Source of the DNA: Rhynchonema sp. JSB1_4
Lineage: Eukaryota > Nematoda > Chromadorea > Monhysterida > Xyalidae
DNA length: 64,000 bases
Assembly (NCBI GenBank): GCA_030248065.1
Contig: JASAMV010008485.1
Location: forward strand, 1 to 64,000
Direction of reading: 5' to 3'
Both the position numbers and the translations under genes were made by a program. Numbering within the stretch: position 1 is the first letter of the stretch; every line of letters starts with the position of its first letter. The notes under the pieces are model-generated. The model made no database searches, was not told where the DNA came from, and saw only the letters and a program-made list of their open reading frames with translations. Below are positions 45,901-58,600 of this stretch, piece after piece.

Positions 45901-48900
45901 AGTGAAGTCTACATCGCGCTGTGCTTTTTGAAGTGGACCAGTGAATCCACAAAGCCACGAAGTGCCCTGATATTTTCGAATTCCATGTTTTGAATGCGCT
46001 AAGTTTGCCTGTGTTTCACGTGATAATGGCCACACCAGCCAAACTAGCCCCTGAGGTGGGGTGAATCACTTTTATAACGGCCTATATATACCAGCCAAAA
46101 TGACAGATTATTTGTGTAGTGAAGTAAACCGACAGAGCTAAAGCCACCCCAAACCGAACACTACTCACTTGCCGGGCGTCGCCTCTTGCATGCCAACAAT
46201 TCTGGAGACAAACTGGTCATTGGCAGCCCACGGCATGTTCTCCTGGTAATTGTCAGTGGTCTCCAGTTCGAATGTGTCTTCTTGCTCTTCTTTCGGTGCC
46301 TGCAATTGCTATTCGCTTGTTTCTTGATTTCGAGTGTTGAAAGAAATACTAGAGCAACCGACAGCGTCAATATCAAATACTTCCCGAAGCGGATGAAACA
46401 TTTTGTCGCTTTGATACGCTCCGAGATTGGTATTGATATACATAATTTTCAAGTTCAAAACGCAAATTTTGCTGAGGGAATAATTGTGGGGGCAATTTTT
46501 CTACGAACATAATCTTCCAAGGCGCAGAGTGGGCATTTTGGAATCCATTTTGCTTAAAACAACCTTTGCATTCAAATTGAGCCAAAAACTTGCATTGATG
46601 AAGCAAGGGCAAATAATTTTTGCATGTTTTGATCCAAAAATACGATGTCGGGTATCTTTGCATATTTCCAACTGTCGGGTTCGGCTTTTTCCGCAGATGT
46701 CAGGTAACGAGTGTCGTGTATCCCCAGATCCAAATCGTTTCAATTCTGCGGCTAAGACAAAGTACCGAATTTGTGTCAAAGCACCGAATCACCGTCTGTT
46801 CACACGAAAAAACAGTCAACAACAACAACTTTATCAACAATAACAAGCCAACACTGACCAGTGTCATATCGAGTTCCGGTTTCTTCCATTTCTTAGCCCT
46901 GGCCGTGCCGGCGCCCACTTCATTGACAACATCATCGATTATGCCTTGCACAACTTCGTCCTCTTCTGACCAATCGTCGTCAATCGACTACAAATCAATC
47001 GGGTTTATATGAATGCGTTCAACACACTCGCTCATCAGGATCTGAGCCGCAAGCCAGCCCACAATCCCTGCTGGCTGCGAGATCCAAGTGTGTTGTCAGT
47101 TTGCGTTGGTGTCTACCGGGTCACACAGAAATGGACAACTGCCGCCCAAATTACCATAAACGGTAACAAATCTGAAGGTCTTACGGTTTCCGAACAGATT
47201 GCCGGTTTCTCATTCGCATTGATCAGCGTTCGATTCGGTAACTACACTCCATTGTGACGTTTAGCAGGTTCGATCAACAAAAATGAAACCAATAATCCCA
47301 ACACCACCAACCGTCACTGGACCCATCAGTTCGCGAAGCACATCCCGATTGCGACTAGTGCGATTGTGTGTACTGGAAAAAGAGAACAAATGTACACGCG
47401 TTCATGTTTCGATCACTAATTACAAAACATTATTGAACTGCGTTAGTCACCCACCCATATCCACTGTATCCGCTAGCACCGTATTGCCCGCTGTACCCAC
47501 TGTACCCGCTATACCCGCCGTAGTCCATACGTCGTCTCCTCTTCTTCTTTCGCTGTTTCTGTTCCTGATATCCGTACTGGTCAAAGTCCAACTCCGAACC
47601 CGAGTCCACTTGCACTTGTATTGCTGGTGCTCCCGTTTCTTCGCCTGGTTCGGTCTTGATCACTTTGTAGCCTTCTTTGATCGCAAGGCGGGCCGGGTCG
47701 AAATCACCTGGTTCCTTGAACACCGACTCCGGCTCGACCTTGGTCACCGCGTACACATTGCGTTTGGAGGATAGCAGTCGTTTGTTGGATCTGTGGGGAT
47801 ACGCACACATTGGTGGATGGATAGGCGGTGTATGATATCCATTTCATCACTATAGTTCAGACAACTGCCATGTAAACTGAATTTTTTGTTGTTCATAATT
47901 TGTCAGTTGCCAGCAAATATGGGAGGCAACCAAATGTGACTGTGAGCAGCAGGCATCAGGACTCGATAATGTGGTATCTGATGGTACTGGTGCCAAGTTT
48001 TCATTGACAAGCACATTGTTCAAGTCGCGTCTTGTAGGCATGGGGTCACTGAACTGAGAAAAGTCCAGACAAATGTCTTCTACAGCTACATAAGTGCGGA
48101 AAACACCCCTCACACGTGTGCAACTCCAGTGAGCCATACGAACAAGAAAACAAGTGTTTCTACCACTCAATAAGTGCAGAATATGCAGCTCAAGCGTTTG
48201 GTAGAAAAAGTCCGCTGTTTTCAAAAACCAAAACACCACTGACTTCCACTCAAACATGTGTCCGAGCTTGATGTGTGCCTCCAATGTTGGCAGCGGGAAT
48301 AGGCCGGCACAGAACTCGCACTCTTCAAATATCTGCACTGTGTCTTCAGTACTTCCATCATTAGTACTAGTCGGTGTCCCTGGATTGGCGTTGTCGTCCG
48401 GCATGTCCGCTGGTCCCTCGTGCTCACCCCCACTGTGCTGTATGTGCGGCAGGGGCATCAAACCGCCATTGGCTGCTGGCGGCATCGCGTCCATTGGCAC
48501 CATACCTACACGTGGGATACGGGGGAATTTGATTTTTGAACAGTACGTGTGCTGACGCGCAGTTTCCTAACAGCTGCGAACTTGGCACATTCGTCCTAGT
48601 TCCACAAACGGGCGGTTCACCAGCACGACCCCACAGATACGAATCGCACAATTCACCGTGTGATCAATATTCTATGTTTATAAACACCAGAGTCCCGATC
48701 GTGTCAAGACAGCAGACATACGAGATTGCAAACTGAATCTAGTCTCCTCGTATTAGTACCAGAGACACACGAACACATACCATCGGGCGTGGTCATCTGC
48801 ACAGGTTGCAGCGGCTGCAGTTGATGATGATGTTCGAAATTGTTAGTGTTCATTTGATGCACTTGATCGGGCGGTGGAAGAACTGGATTCGGTTGAGTGT

Positions 48901-48944
48901 TGTCAATTGTCCCATCCATTGTTGAGTTCATGGGTGCTACCATC
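39942..48944 (-). CDS. Array gene D: longest member of the family, with a Tyr-Ser-Gly repeat linker
   Basis: The first Met I can place is 48944 (MVAPMNSTMDG). An acceptor-like CAG just upstream leaves room for an earlier exon, so the start is uncertain. Approximate exons: 48779-48944 (Gln/Pro-rich); E1 48243-48506 (IFEECEFCAGLFPLPT); E2 47446-47791 (RNVYAVTKVEPESVF, DFDPARL, KKRRRR basic run, then repeated YSG/YGG units); 46857-46989; E3 46168-46300 (NDQFVSRIVGMQEATPG); E4 45692-45838; E4b 45223-45330 (VPCNRSKALLID); E5 44968-45088; E6 44801-44889 (VVCSCPDLFK); E7 44412-44563 (VYYCWLDNPRKF); E7b 43965-44049; E8 43730-43867 (RNGPFASMEQF); E9 about 43085-43338 (CDRSKGYLFDL, RRDEPRVNWE); E10 42247-42391 (YTHMV); E11 42051-42145 (MRSCPDLMRYRY); E12 40400-40570 (VYYCWISNPRDF); E13 39942-40183 (VDYDATLEDEDLM). 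A hAT-like element lies in the E9-E10 intron and a TTAA foldback in the E11-E12 intron. Confidence 0.72.
40937..41800. mobile_element. TTAA-flanked foldback element, 864 bp, in gene D, carrying a nested palindrome
   Basis: It begins AGGGGAAATTGCACATTCC and ends with the reverse complement (GTGCAGTTTCCCCT, one mismatch), bordered by TTAA (40933-40936 and 41801-41804). The subterminal GCGCGGACCGGCC and GAATTTCGCTTTTCTTTATA words resemble the 645-bp family, so it is a diverged relative. The extra length is a palindromic insert near its centre. It lies in the E11-E12 intron of gene D. Confidence 0.82.
41250..41471. repeat. Near-perfect palindromic insert inside the 864-bp element
   Basis: The left arm runs from TAGTCCAACAACAGC through GCGTTGCCTGATCCGCC to ATAACGCGTGATGCAACATT. 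The right arm is its reverse complement, ending GCTGTTGTTGGACTATA. Arms are roughly 90 bp around a short centre rich in CACACA and its complement. TA at both borders suggests a TA-targeting MITE inserted into the larger foldback. Confidence 0.75.
42578..43001. mobile_element. hAT-like element with internal GGATACC repeats, in gene D
   Basis: Terminal inverted repeats CAGTGGTGTCGTTGGG and CCCAACGACACCACTG enclose 424 bp. The flanks CAAATTTC and CAATTTCA look like an 8-bp target duplication altered by one indel. Inside, GGATACCGGATACCC is repeated many times at both ends, giving a self-pairing structure. It shares its left end with the remnant at 37376. It lies between exons E9 and E10 of gene D. 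Confidence 0.75.
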
Positions 48945-49252
48945 ACAATTGGATGATTTGGTGCAGAACTGTGACAAGCAACGAATACCCTTATCAGACA
49001 GACGGTGAAACATTCTGTGGAAACGTGAAGTATTCAAGGTACACATAAGCGGCCCTGATCGGATATTAAGAACCGATCGCGCACACAAGGAACAAACATT
49101 CTTATTATGCTTATTTTATGCACAATGCAGAATGCATAAGGAAATGAAATGAAATTACCGGTTTATAGTTTGTATTGTATCCACAACGTATATCAATACA
49201 TAAGCAGTACCATCAAGTGACTATCCCAAAAACAATGGAAATGTGAAATAGA

Positions 49253-52200
49253 TCAAGTAGCAGACATCTTCAGATCAATCGGTTCTGCAGCCTCACTGTC
49301 CTCTGCCTGTTCAGTTTTGATCTCAGTGCCAATCGCGTGCTGCCCGGTGCTAAGGGGGCCTAGGTCCAATAGCGCCCCTATATCGTCGTCGCCCTTGCCA
49401 AACACCCCCATTAGAGCCTCATCTTCATAAGTGGCATCATAGCCTGGGGCTTGCCATGTCATTTTCTTGATCTTTTTTCTCTTGGGTCGTTTCGGTTTCG
49501 CCAGTCGCTCTTTCATTTCTTTGTCCTTCTGTTCCTCGGGTACCGTCAATTTGATGCTTTCGATCCTCACGTATGGTCGAGGGTTGGCCACCCAACAATA
49601 AAAAATGATCGCTCGGTCGAATTTGATTGAATGCGGCTTGCGGTAGCACGCTTCCGGCTTGTATTGACCGATCAGTTTATCGCGTTCCTGTAAATTGGAC
49701 AGAATGATTTTCTCTTCATTTTCGGTTGTGATAAAATAAAAAAATGATTGAAAACCAACAGATTGCGCCATGTAGGATTGCAGATCGACGATTTGGTATC
49801 GATGTTTCATGAGATCGGGGCACGAACGAATGTAATCGATGCTGTAGCGAACCTGAAGGAAAATAATCTGCTAATCAGAACAACACTGTATTCAAATACA
49901 TAAAACGCAAGTAAACAAACATACCAAATGTGTGTATTTCTCGAACCTCTTCTGCTTGACTTTTTCGATCGAGAAGTTCGTGGTGTGGTAATCAAAAAAA
50001 CCGTTTTCATTCTGGCGCGCCACGTAGGTGCCGTGACGATATTGACTGAGGTATCCTGCAATGTTACGCTTTTGTGGTGTCGCTTTATACAACAAAATCT
50101 TGCTGTAATGGTAATGATTTTCTTGACAATATTTAGGTTCCAAATCAGCCCTCTAGTTCAGTACAATGACAGAAAATGATACGGATCCTGATGATTATGT
50201 CAGTTTGGATCGAAAAAAGTCGATTATATTTTGATTGTGATTGATTGTCACTAATGAAATGTGTGAAGCTGCCCGTTATGATATCGTTTCAAAAACACTG
50301 CCGTGTGCTGAACAAGGATCAAAGTGAGTTGCTTGACGACATGTTTGGATTCCGTTGTACTATTTTCATCCCGCACCCGCGAGGGAAGAATAGTGTATGG
50401 TATTCTTATACTGATCCAAAATGAATCCAACCCCATCCATCCTCACCACAAGTATCACTAGCAGTCAACACATACTCCCAATTCTGTCTCGGTTCATCTC
50501 TTCGCGCCTTGACATAATCGAAAATAAATGCCTTTGACCGATCATAAGGTGGTTCGGTCGGGATAGTGTCCGACACCAAATAGTTATGGTCCTTGGCCGC
50601 GTACAGGTATTGCAGTGCAATGTTGATGTTGATGTTGCGCAATGGCAGCCAGGTGACGTTGGGGCCAACGTGCTCCACTTGGTCAGGGCGCAGAAGACTG
50701 AAATGTCTGACATCTTGTGACCTAGTCATTGATGGGACTTTTGTGCGCAGATACGCTGGCTGCCAGGTGCCACTGAATCAGTAACAAGTCACAATTAGTC
50801 GCCTTCGCGTTTGGACCATGCCACATATCATGGTATATCATACTACAACATATTTAGACAACTGATATTTTGGTGAGCAGACACATGTGCGATTCTTTTC
50901 TGAAACATAATGGCGAAAACAGTCAACACTGACAGTCCCCAAAAAACTGCAGCACTTCCAACCGTGAAAACAAAGAATTCGCTGTTTTAATACATTTATG
51001 GGTATTCTGAGTCACACTACTGAACGAAAGAACACCAAACTTCACCTACGTGTCAATATTAGCGGCGGTCATTTCAGTCATTCTCCGTACGAACACATCA
51101 ATCGGTGCGAACGGGCCATTAGCGGTAATGTCGATGCGCGCGTCGTCCGACCCGCTCATGTGCGGGTAACCGTGCACAACCCTGAAATGGCAACCTTGAA
51201 ACCACTTGGAAAATTGGTGTTTGTTTTTGGTTCTTCTTTAAAATGCATAGTATTTATTGTTCGATTCGATGGATTACAGAGACCGCTTACAATCGCAACT
51301 ACACACCGCAATCACACGTGATCATATTTTGCTGTTCACAAGACACGTGTCAGTGAGCAAAGCAGTCGCACTGAACATTCAGTCATTGTATTTTTGAAGA
51401 AGGAATCATCCTATAAATCAACCACCCTAAAATAGACAACGAAAAACCCAGCGCTCAAAACAATTTTTACTCGCAGCAAAATGACCTAACAGTCGCACCT
51501 TTGCCTCAACCGCGTCATCTGATTGGTTTCCGTGCTCTGTTTCGTCTTATTTCTGACCCTCGTCAACGAATTCGTATTCCGAATCTGTCTTTCCACACTA
51601 ATCCAAGGCACAGCAACATCGGGTGCGTTTCTGATGATTTTGAAACGTCGCGGATTGCCCACCCAGAAATACTGCACGATCGCGGTGTGCCATGCGCGGA
51701 ATGATTTACCCTTCTTATTGTTGAAAGTCGCTTTGAAACGCTCGCTGTCTTTCTGAAACGTGGGTCGGTCACCCTCGTCACAATGACAGGACCAGTCATA
51801 TACGTAGAATTACTCGGTTTGACCCTGGCTTCGTTAGTTTGGTTGGTAAGTCTGATCCAAAATAACGCCCAGAGGTTCAAATGACGAGGCTACATTGTAT
51901 CTCAAAGCTTTCTAAAAAAATTTAGTTCAAAATGCTTGCTTTTTCAATTTTAAACTAACCAAATGTTCCCGATATGCGTCAACGTGACTCATCGTGGCGA
52001 CAATTTTCAACAAATCGGGGCAGGACTTGACGATAAATTTTCGAATGGTTAGCTGAAAATGGATGTGAAGTGAAACCACACTAACTAAAAGTCAGAAAAC
52101 AAAAACGAATCAAGTTCTCCAACCAAATCCGTATAACTATCGAATCCTTCCCATAAGCTCAATGTTTCTTTGTGTTTGCACGGATCGAACGTATGTGTAA

Positions 52201-55200
52201 TCCATTCACCATCACAGCCTCGCTTGCACAGAAATTGGAGAAAACTGAGCTGCTGCGTCGGGCCTGAAGCCGAACGTCCATGAAATGATGGAAGCTTCAA
52301 GCAAGTGAAGTCCCAGAATTGTTACAAAATCGTTTATCAGCAGTGTTTATATTGCGCGAAAAAAATAAATCCAACGATATTAGGACGATTGGCCGCATCA
52401 AGAAAAAGAACTAAGCCAATCAAAACAACCAACCACAGCTATTGTACTGCGTGATCTCGCGTTTCCAATTCGCCTTATCGCGACGTTGGGCCTCGGCGAA
52501 ATCGTACACAAACGCTTCAGATTGACGGAATGGAATCTCTTTCGGCATTCGTTTCGCGGTGAGCAAGTACGGTCGACTCTCTCTAGATTTAGAGACAATT
52601 TGTGTCTGTTATCACGCTTTCGTGAACTAGTTGACAGACAAACGACGGAAAATCTTGAAATTGTGGGGGGGGCGGGTCGTTTTGATATTAGTCCTGGAGA
52701 CGTGGGTACAAAATCAGCTAGTGACTGGAACATCAGACTGAGATTAAAGACATTGCGCTGGGTCAGTGGCGAAAGGGCAGGGCAACTTACCATAACCGAC
52801 TCAAAGGCTCGCCAGGTTCACAGCTCCAGTTTGGGGCTGGCTCATGCCAGAAACCGAGCCGCTGGCCTGGCCAACCCTTCACTCGAACCGTTGAGTTATC
52901 CAAGCCCCGCGGTAACCCAGAGTCCATCGCAGTTCTCAACTACAGTGTCCGAAAATCCACTGCCCAAGCCCATGCTCCACTGTTCAGCAACGTTTTTAGA
53001 AACGACCCCAGATTAGGAGTGATCTTACGAGCACAAACCTAAGCCGACGCCAGAGCACGTCTGCCACTGGAATCTTAGCAGTTTTGGAAACAGGTGAAGA
53101 AAACAAATTCCTCTCTGAACTGAATTACGTCTTTTTTACCCTTATTCACTAGGTAGACCAAATTGTTTGCCGTGATTTGACTTCTACAACTCAAAACATT
53201 ATAAACGCACCTGGCATCGGTCATGTAGCGGAGAGCCAGTTCGGGATTGAAATAGTCCAACGGAATCCACATGATGTCATCGCGCAGCTCACATTGATCC
53301 TCGTCCAGCACACTGCAAAATGTATTGGCAAATTAACATCATAACGTCGGGGGCGGGTGAACACAGGCTAGTGCACCTGCCACGTCATTCGAAAGAATAG
53401 TGAAACGCAATCAAGGCAAAATACATAAATCCTGGTCGCAGAGACATGATGGAAACATGCCATTTTCGGTCACAAAAAACCTACCGTCACCATATGCAAC
53501 GCTGATCATGACGGCAGATTGGACACCAACATAACGTTCACAAGAATGCACCATACAGGAGGTACCACCGTATGTATAAACACAGACACAACAGTGCTAA
53601 TGAAATAGTGCTCCAACCTCACAGTCCTGTGCGCTTGCATATCGCCGACCATTTGCACAAACGATGTTTGATCCGTCTTATATACGAAGGGCCCATTCTC
53701 CTCGACACTAGTGCCTTCTTCCAGTTCAAATGGATCATCATCACCCGGCAATGGTCCAACACGTTTCGGACATCTCTCCGCCCTTTTCCAAGGACTCTCA
53801 CCCGGCGCGTACTTCTTTCGAACTGCTGGGTAGTTGATCTTCTTTGGTTTGACTTGGTCCGTTTCTGGTTTGGGCTTGGGTTTGGGTCCAGGCTTAGCCT
53901 TGGGCTTTGGACTGGCTGGTTGCTCGCTTGTTGAATCAGTGCTTTTGGCTCGTTTGACCTGCAACACGGAAAGAAGGTTTTGCAACCAGCACTTTTTGAC
54001 GCACGAGCCGAAAGATAGGAAAGAATTTTATTTGATTATTGTAATCCTTTGTTATTCCTATGTTGGTCTGCCAGTAATAATATCAGGACACCAAAATATT
54101 TTAGGTGAGGATCAATGCGAGCTGCGTGATGACATCGTATGGATGTTGGTCGCACAATGACTTTATAAGAATTGGTCAAATTTTTTTTCTGAATCGTAAA
54201 GCAGGAAAGTGACTGAGCAATGACTGTTTCGTTGCGTGATCGCACACAAAGCATGTGGTAAAGAGAATGTTTCAGACCAGTGGCAGCGTGGTTGATCTGC
54301 TAGATTATTTTTAGCTGAAAATGTTTTGTGAGAATAACAAATAGCACAGTGGTTAAGAGTGACTGAACCTGAAAATCAGGATTGATTTGATGAATTCTTA
54401 TATGATCATTGTGCGACCAATACCAACGCCGAACTAGCTGTGCACCGATGCTATGCGCATGAATATCGTGAGCCCACGTAGCCGAGAGGTGAAAATTACA
54501 CACCTTTTTCTCCGGCAGTTGCTTAGCCGTTCGTTGTTTCCGTTTCCGCTTGCTTCGCTTCACCACAGCTTCGATTGACGACTGAGAGCTTGGGGAGTAG
54601 CGCCCATCACTCCCACCCGAAGGTTCAAAGTCCGGATCGGGCTCGAGTTTGGTGGTCGGGGCTTGTTCCTCTGGTGAGACGGTCACCACAACTGTTTGGA
54701 ATTCGGCCAGTTTGATGTTGTCCTCCTCGGCGTCACATCTGAAGGACAGCAAAACACATTCGATCATCAGTTCGGCACAAACCTTCGGAACGCAAGCATG
54801 GGTTGTTGTTGCACTGTAGATACCAGATAACGATCAAACCAACTTTTTCGCCAATCTCATCGGATCATAATCCGATGCATGCAGAAAAATCAATGAGCTC
54901 TCGAGTGCGGCAACAGCAAAAACGTTACGGGATTCACTAAGCGTTCGGTCGTTGCTCCTGAAATCAGAATGAAAGTAGTGGCTCATGCATGTCCTTAGTT
55001 ACACAAGTGACAAAAAACACGTCATTTCGATTGTTGAAAAGGCTGCCCGTTGAGATGAGTAACGCAACAAGCACGCAAATAGCAAACGTCGTCGTAACCA
55101 ACTTCCATTCAAATTCATGTCCGAGCTTGATGTGCGTCTCCAACGTCGGCAACGGGAACAGACCGGCGCAGAACTCGCACTCTTCGTACACGTGCACACT

Positions 55201-55251
55201 GTCGTCCGTCAGCTGAAAGTTGAATCCCGGAAGCACCGATGTCGGCGCCAT
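49253..55251 (-). CDS. Array gene C: full-length member of the unrecognised zinc-finger/two-module family
   Basis: Start ATG at 55251-55249 (MAPTSVLPGF); stop at 49253. Approximate exons: E1 55107-55251 (VYEECEFCAGLFPLPT); E2 54848-54959 (RNVFAVAALESSLIF, DYDPMRL); linker 54503-54741 (acidic, then KRSKRKRKQRT basic patch); Pro/Lys-rich linker fused to E3 at 53622-53960 (a run of PKPK-type repeats, then ENGPFVYKTD); E4 53202-53313 (DEDQCELRDDIMWIPLDYF), split from E4b 52437-52570 (IPFRQSEAFVYDF, divergent for DRSKAF); E5 52124-52266; E6 51962-52053 (VKSCPDLLK); E7 51500-51756 (VQYFWVGNPRRFKIIRNAP); E8 51051-51183; E9 50449-50699 (PPYDRSKAFIFDY, ARRDEPRQNWE); E10 49925-50057 (YTHLV); E11 49766-49855 (IRSCPDLMKHRY); and E12+E13 as one exon 49253-49690 (FYCWVANPRPY, GYDATYEDEALM). 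The longer C-terminal tail is unlike B. Function unknown. Confidence 0.75.
54095..54145 (+). pseudogene. Inverted fragment of family exon E4 in a gene C intron
   Basis: On the plus strand this reads GEDQCELRDDIVWM, matching the start of gene C's own exon E4 (DEDQCELRDDIMW, minus strand 53202-53313) with only a few base changes over about 40 bp. It ends exactly where the TA-type MITE begins (54146). It is therefore a short inverted copy of an exon lying in the intron upstream of its source, not a gene. Confidence 0.7.
54146..54420. mobile_element. TA-flanked MITE, copy 2, in gene C
   Basis: Ends TTGGTCGCACAATGACTTTA and TCATTGTGCGACCAA with TA at the right. The left TA is replaced by TG, next to an inverted exon fragment. 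The internal GAACCTGAAAATCAGGATT is shared with copy 3, and an octamer lies at 54266-54273. It lies between linker exons of gene C. Confidence 0.72.
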
Positions 55252-55656
55252 ATTTTGGGAATGTTGCTGAAAACTGAAAAAAAACATAAAAGTGAAAATG
55301 GTGATATTTTTGGTTCAGGTAATATCGTTGTTCATACGCGATTCTGGATGAGAACAACCAGATTAACAAGACGTCCAGTACACCAGTAACTGCAGGATTG
55401 AATAGAATTCTTTTATTCGGCTGGACAAAACAAAAAAACATCTCAAACAACAAAGACATGAAAGAGAAGGGCAGTAAAGTATAGTATGCACTAGAATAAC
55501 ACAAGATAATCTAGGGACAACGTGATGGCACTCTATTTCTGCCCGTAGTCCATAGTTAACCTCCTAGTTATCAATCGATGAAGTGGCTGATCTTAATCAT
55601 GACCGAAAATGACCGATCCCAATCACATTACTGTGACTGGAGTACACTGTGTATAA
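55252..55656. other. Spacer between genes B and C
   Basis: About 400 bp. It includes an AATAAA-like signal for gene B on the minus strand (55412-55417) and presumably the promoter of gene C. No exon or RNA gene seen. Confidence 0.4.
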
Positions 55657-58600
55657 TCACGAATCATTCATATCCTCGATTTTCATCTCATGATTTCCAT
55701 CCACATCCACTCCCAATAGTCCCTCATCTTCCATGGTGGCATCATAATCTCTCGTTGGTGAATCAGTATGTCGCTCGAAGGAGAACTTGATCTGATGCTC
55801 CATGCGGGGCAGCTTCTTGCACGCAACCTGCAGGAATGGCGAATTGGATATGGTTCCTCCATTTCATATCAGCCTCAGCGCATTGCAGTTCAAACAGTTC
55901 CGTAAGCCATCAGTCCCTCACTCACGAACCGTTCAATACAAGAAAATCTTGAGCGCAACATGCAGAAGTGAACAAACATTTAAAACGGTATCTGAAACTT
56001 GATGATCAGTCGGAACGAGTCCGGTCTTGATCATGCCAGTTTTCAATATCGGTGATAATGACATAATTTTTGCTACATGTCCACAGCGATGTTCCCAAAC
56101 AACTGTCACACACCGGTTGAAATTAGTGGCATCAGTAAGCCTCCAGTGTTCAAAAGTCGCCTGAGAAAGACATAGCTCCAGACCTTATCAGGCAAATTTT
56201 ACACCTGACAAAATCCCAGGTCATAGAATGTACTTTTTTTAGATTTAAACGAAACGCACCCGTTGATAGGGTCGTGGATTGGCGACCCAGAAGAAGTAGA
56301 TGAGCGCCATATCGAATTTTATTGTGTGTCCACGACGGTAATTGTTCTCGGGCATGTAGTGGCCTGTCAGTTTGCCGCGTTCCTGCAATGAAATTATCTC
56401 AATTCATGGCCTTTACAGCCAGAGATACACAGCGACATATTTGTTGTTACAATGAATGAAGCTTGCAACGAAGCAATGAAGCAACACGCAAATTTGCAAA
56501 CAAATCAACTAACGCATTGATCGAAAAAGTTCTTCACATCGGTGAGCATGAATCGATATTTGATCAGATCGGGACACGATCTTGCGTATTCGCTGCTATG
56601 ACGCATCTGAATATAAATGCAATTCAAATTATCAAAATGAAATATTACTTCACTTAGTTGTGTTCTGTGACTCAGATGGCCATCACAAATGCGTCAGCGA
56701 TGTCGCTGGGGTATGGGGGAAGGAGTTATAAATGTCTACCACACGGACGATGAACATAAGTGCTGCACATGAAAGCATGCTGTCCATAAAAGCAGGTCGA
56801 AACGGGCAACCAAAACCGTGATTCCAGGTCCACACCTCACATGTCATAAATAATTTTCACAGACCGCATGTGTGTATCTCTTCTCCATCTCCTCCCTGGG
56901 CGCCATTCTCGCCGGCTTCATGCCCATGGACGCGCATTTCCATGAACCATCAGGTCGCTGGCACGCGAAGTAGACACCTTGGTTGATGCAGGTCATGTTG
57001 CCTGCAAGCAATAGCAAACTTGCAATTTCGTCGCAACCATCACAGCGTTCAGCACGCTGATCTTCACCCACGTGATGACAAAATGTTTCAATTGCTGAAC
57101 ATAGTTTCCATGACAAGTGAACGATAATGTTTCTCGGCTTGGATCTTCAATAAAAAATAAAAAACTGTAAGAATTCAAAACTCCCAGGACACAATAACGC
57201 TCACCACAATCATCGACATTCACTTCTGCCTCCCAATTCACCCTCGGTTCGGCCAATCGCGCCTTGGCCAGATCGAACATGAATGCTTTGGATCGATCAA
57301 TCGGTGTGCGAGTAAGAATACGACTGCTGACCAGATGCGGGTGTGATTTGGTTGCAGTCAGGTATTGCATCGCGATTTCGCCATTAATGTGATCAATTGG
57401 CAGCCACACTGAACCGTCATGCAAACGCTGCACTTCGTTGGCCTCCAGCAACCTGTGAATGTACAGTATACGTATCAAAATTGGCCATCATATTGTCTCG
57501 GCTACATCGACTTTTTGCTTAAAGGATACTCTCGAAATTTGCTGACGCCACAAATTTTGACCAACGGAAAAGTTGTTTCATCTGAATGGGAACAACCTTA
57601 CGCTGTTCGAACAGCAGTAAATCTCGAAATGCAGTCGATGCAAAGTCACAAAAGACCAAGGCAAGACCGGACCTGATGACCGCTGTGGGTGCATTTCTGA
57701 TCGAGCAGATACAAAAATATCAAGACATATCCTGATCAAACCCAAACTGATTGTCTTGAGCAACCGATTTATGCACCACAAACAACCCATTCGTAAAGTC
57801 AAACTCGAACGGACTTGCCAGGCTCGGCCACGAAAATGTTCAACATTCTTTCGCAAAACGCATCCGTCGGCAAGTAGGGGCCATTCATACTGATATCGAT
57901 TTGATGATCACCGGGATTCGACCTATGATACGGCGTACTCGGATGGCCTTGCGTGATGCTGCAAATTGCAGATACTTTGGCCGGTATGCACTTTGCTGGC
58001 ATTGGTATGGTCGGGACGAGTTTGGTCGGATGTAGTCAGTGGTACAAAGTGGGTGGGGCCACATCTCGCGATATCGGTGACTTTGTCCAGCGCAAGACTT
58101 ACTCCACTATGAGCTGTGGGAAACACACTAAACCCATTTTTTAACCATTCTTCGGTCCATCTTGCCCATTCTTCAGCCCATCTTGCACCCCCGCGACCAC
58201 ACGCGACCAAGCCCGATCCCACCATGCCAGGAAAGTACATACCGATCATGCTTTTTAGTAACAGGGGTACTCCCGCACACTTCGCACCTAACCCAAAGTC
58301 GCAGTGTAGGCGACGACTTGGGACCAGGTTGCCGCATACACTAACGCCTGGGACAGCGGCTCATCTATCAAAAATTAATGCTGAAAGCTGGTTGAAAATG
58401 CTTCCAGTGCAGTTCAGTCTCGTCGAAGAGCACAAAAGAGTTATTCACGACGCACCTGTCTCTCAGTGCGGCCATCGTCTTTTTCATTGCAGTTTTTCTT
58501 TCAACAGTCAAATTACAGAGGGCCGTGTAGTGCTTCGCCACCTTGTTCCAAGGCAAGTTCACCTGTAATACAGATGGTTCAATGACAGAACAAGTGATAG

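Noticed and set aside
52486..53016. Plus-strand 176-residue open frame
   Set aside because: It starts opposite exon E4b of gene C and continues into intron; no similarity to anything recognised.
58116..58568. Plus-strand open frame in gene B
   Set aside because: It lies between and opposite exons of gene B, is rich in His/Pro by chance composition and has no paralogue in the other copies.
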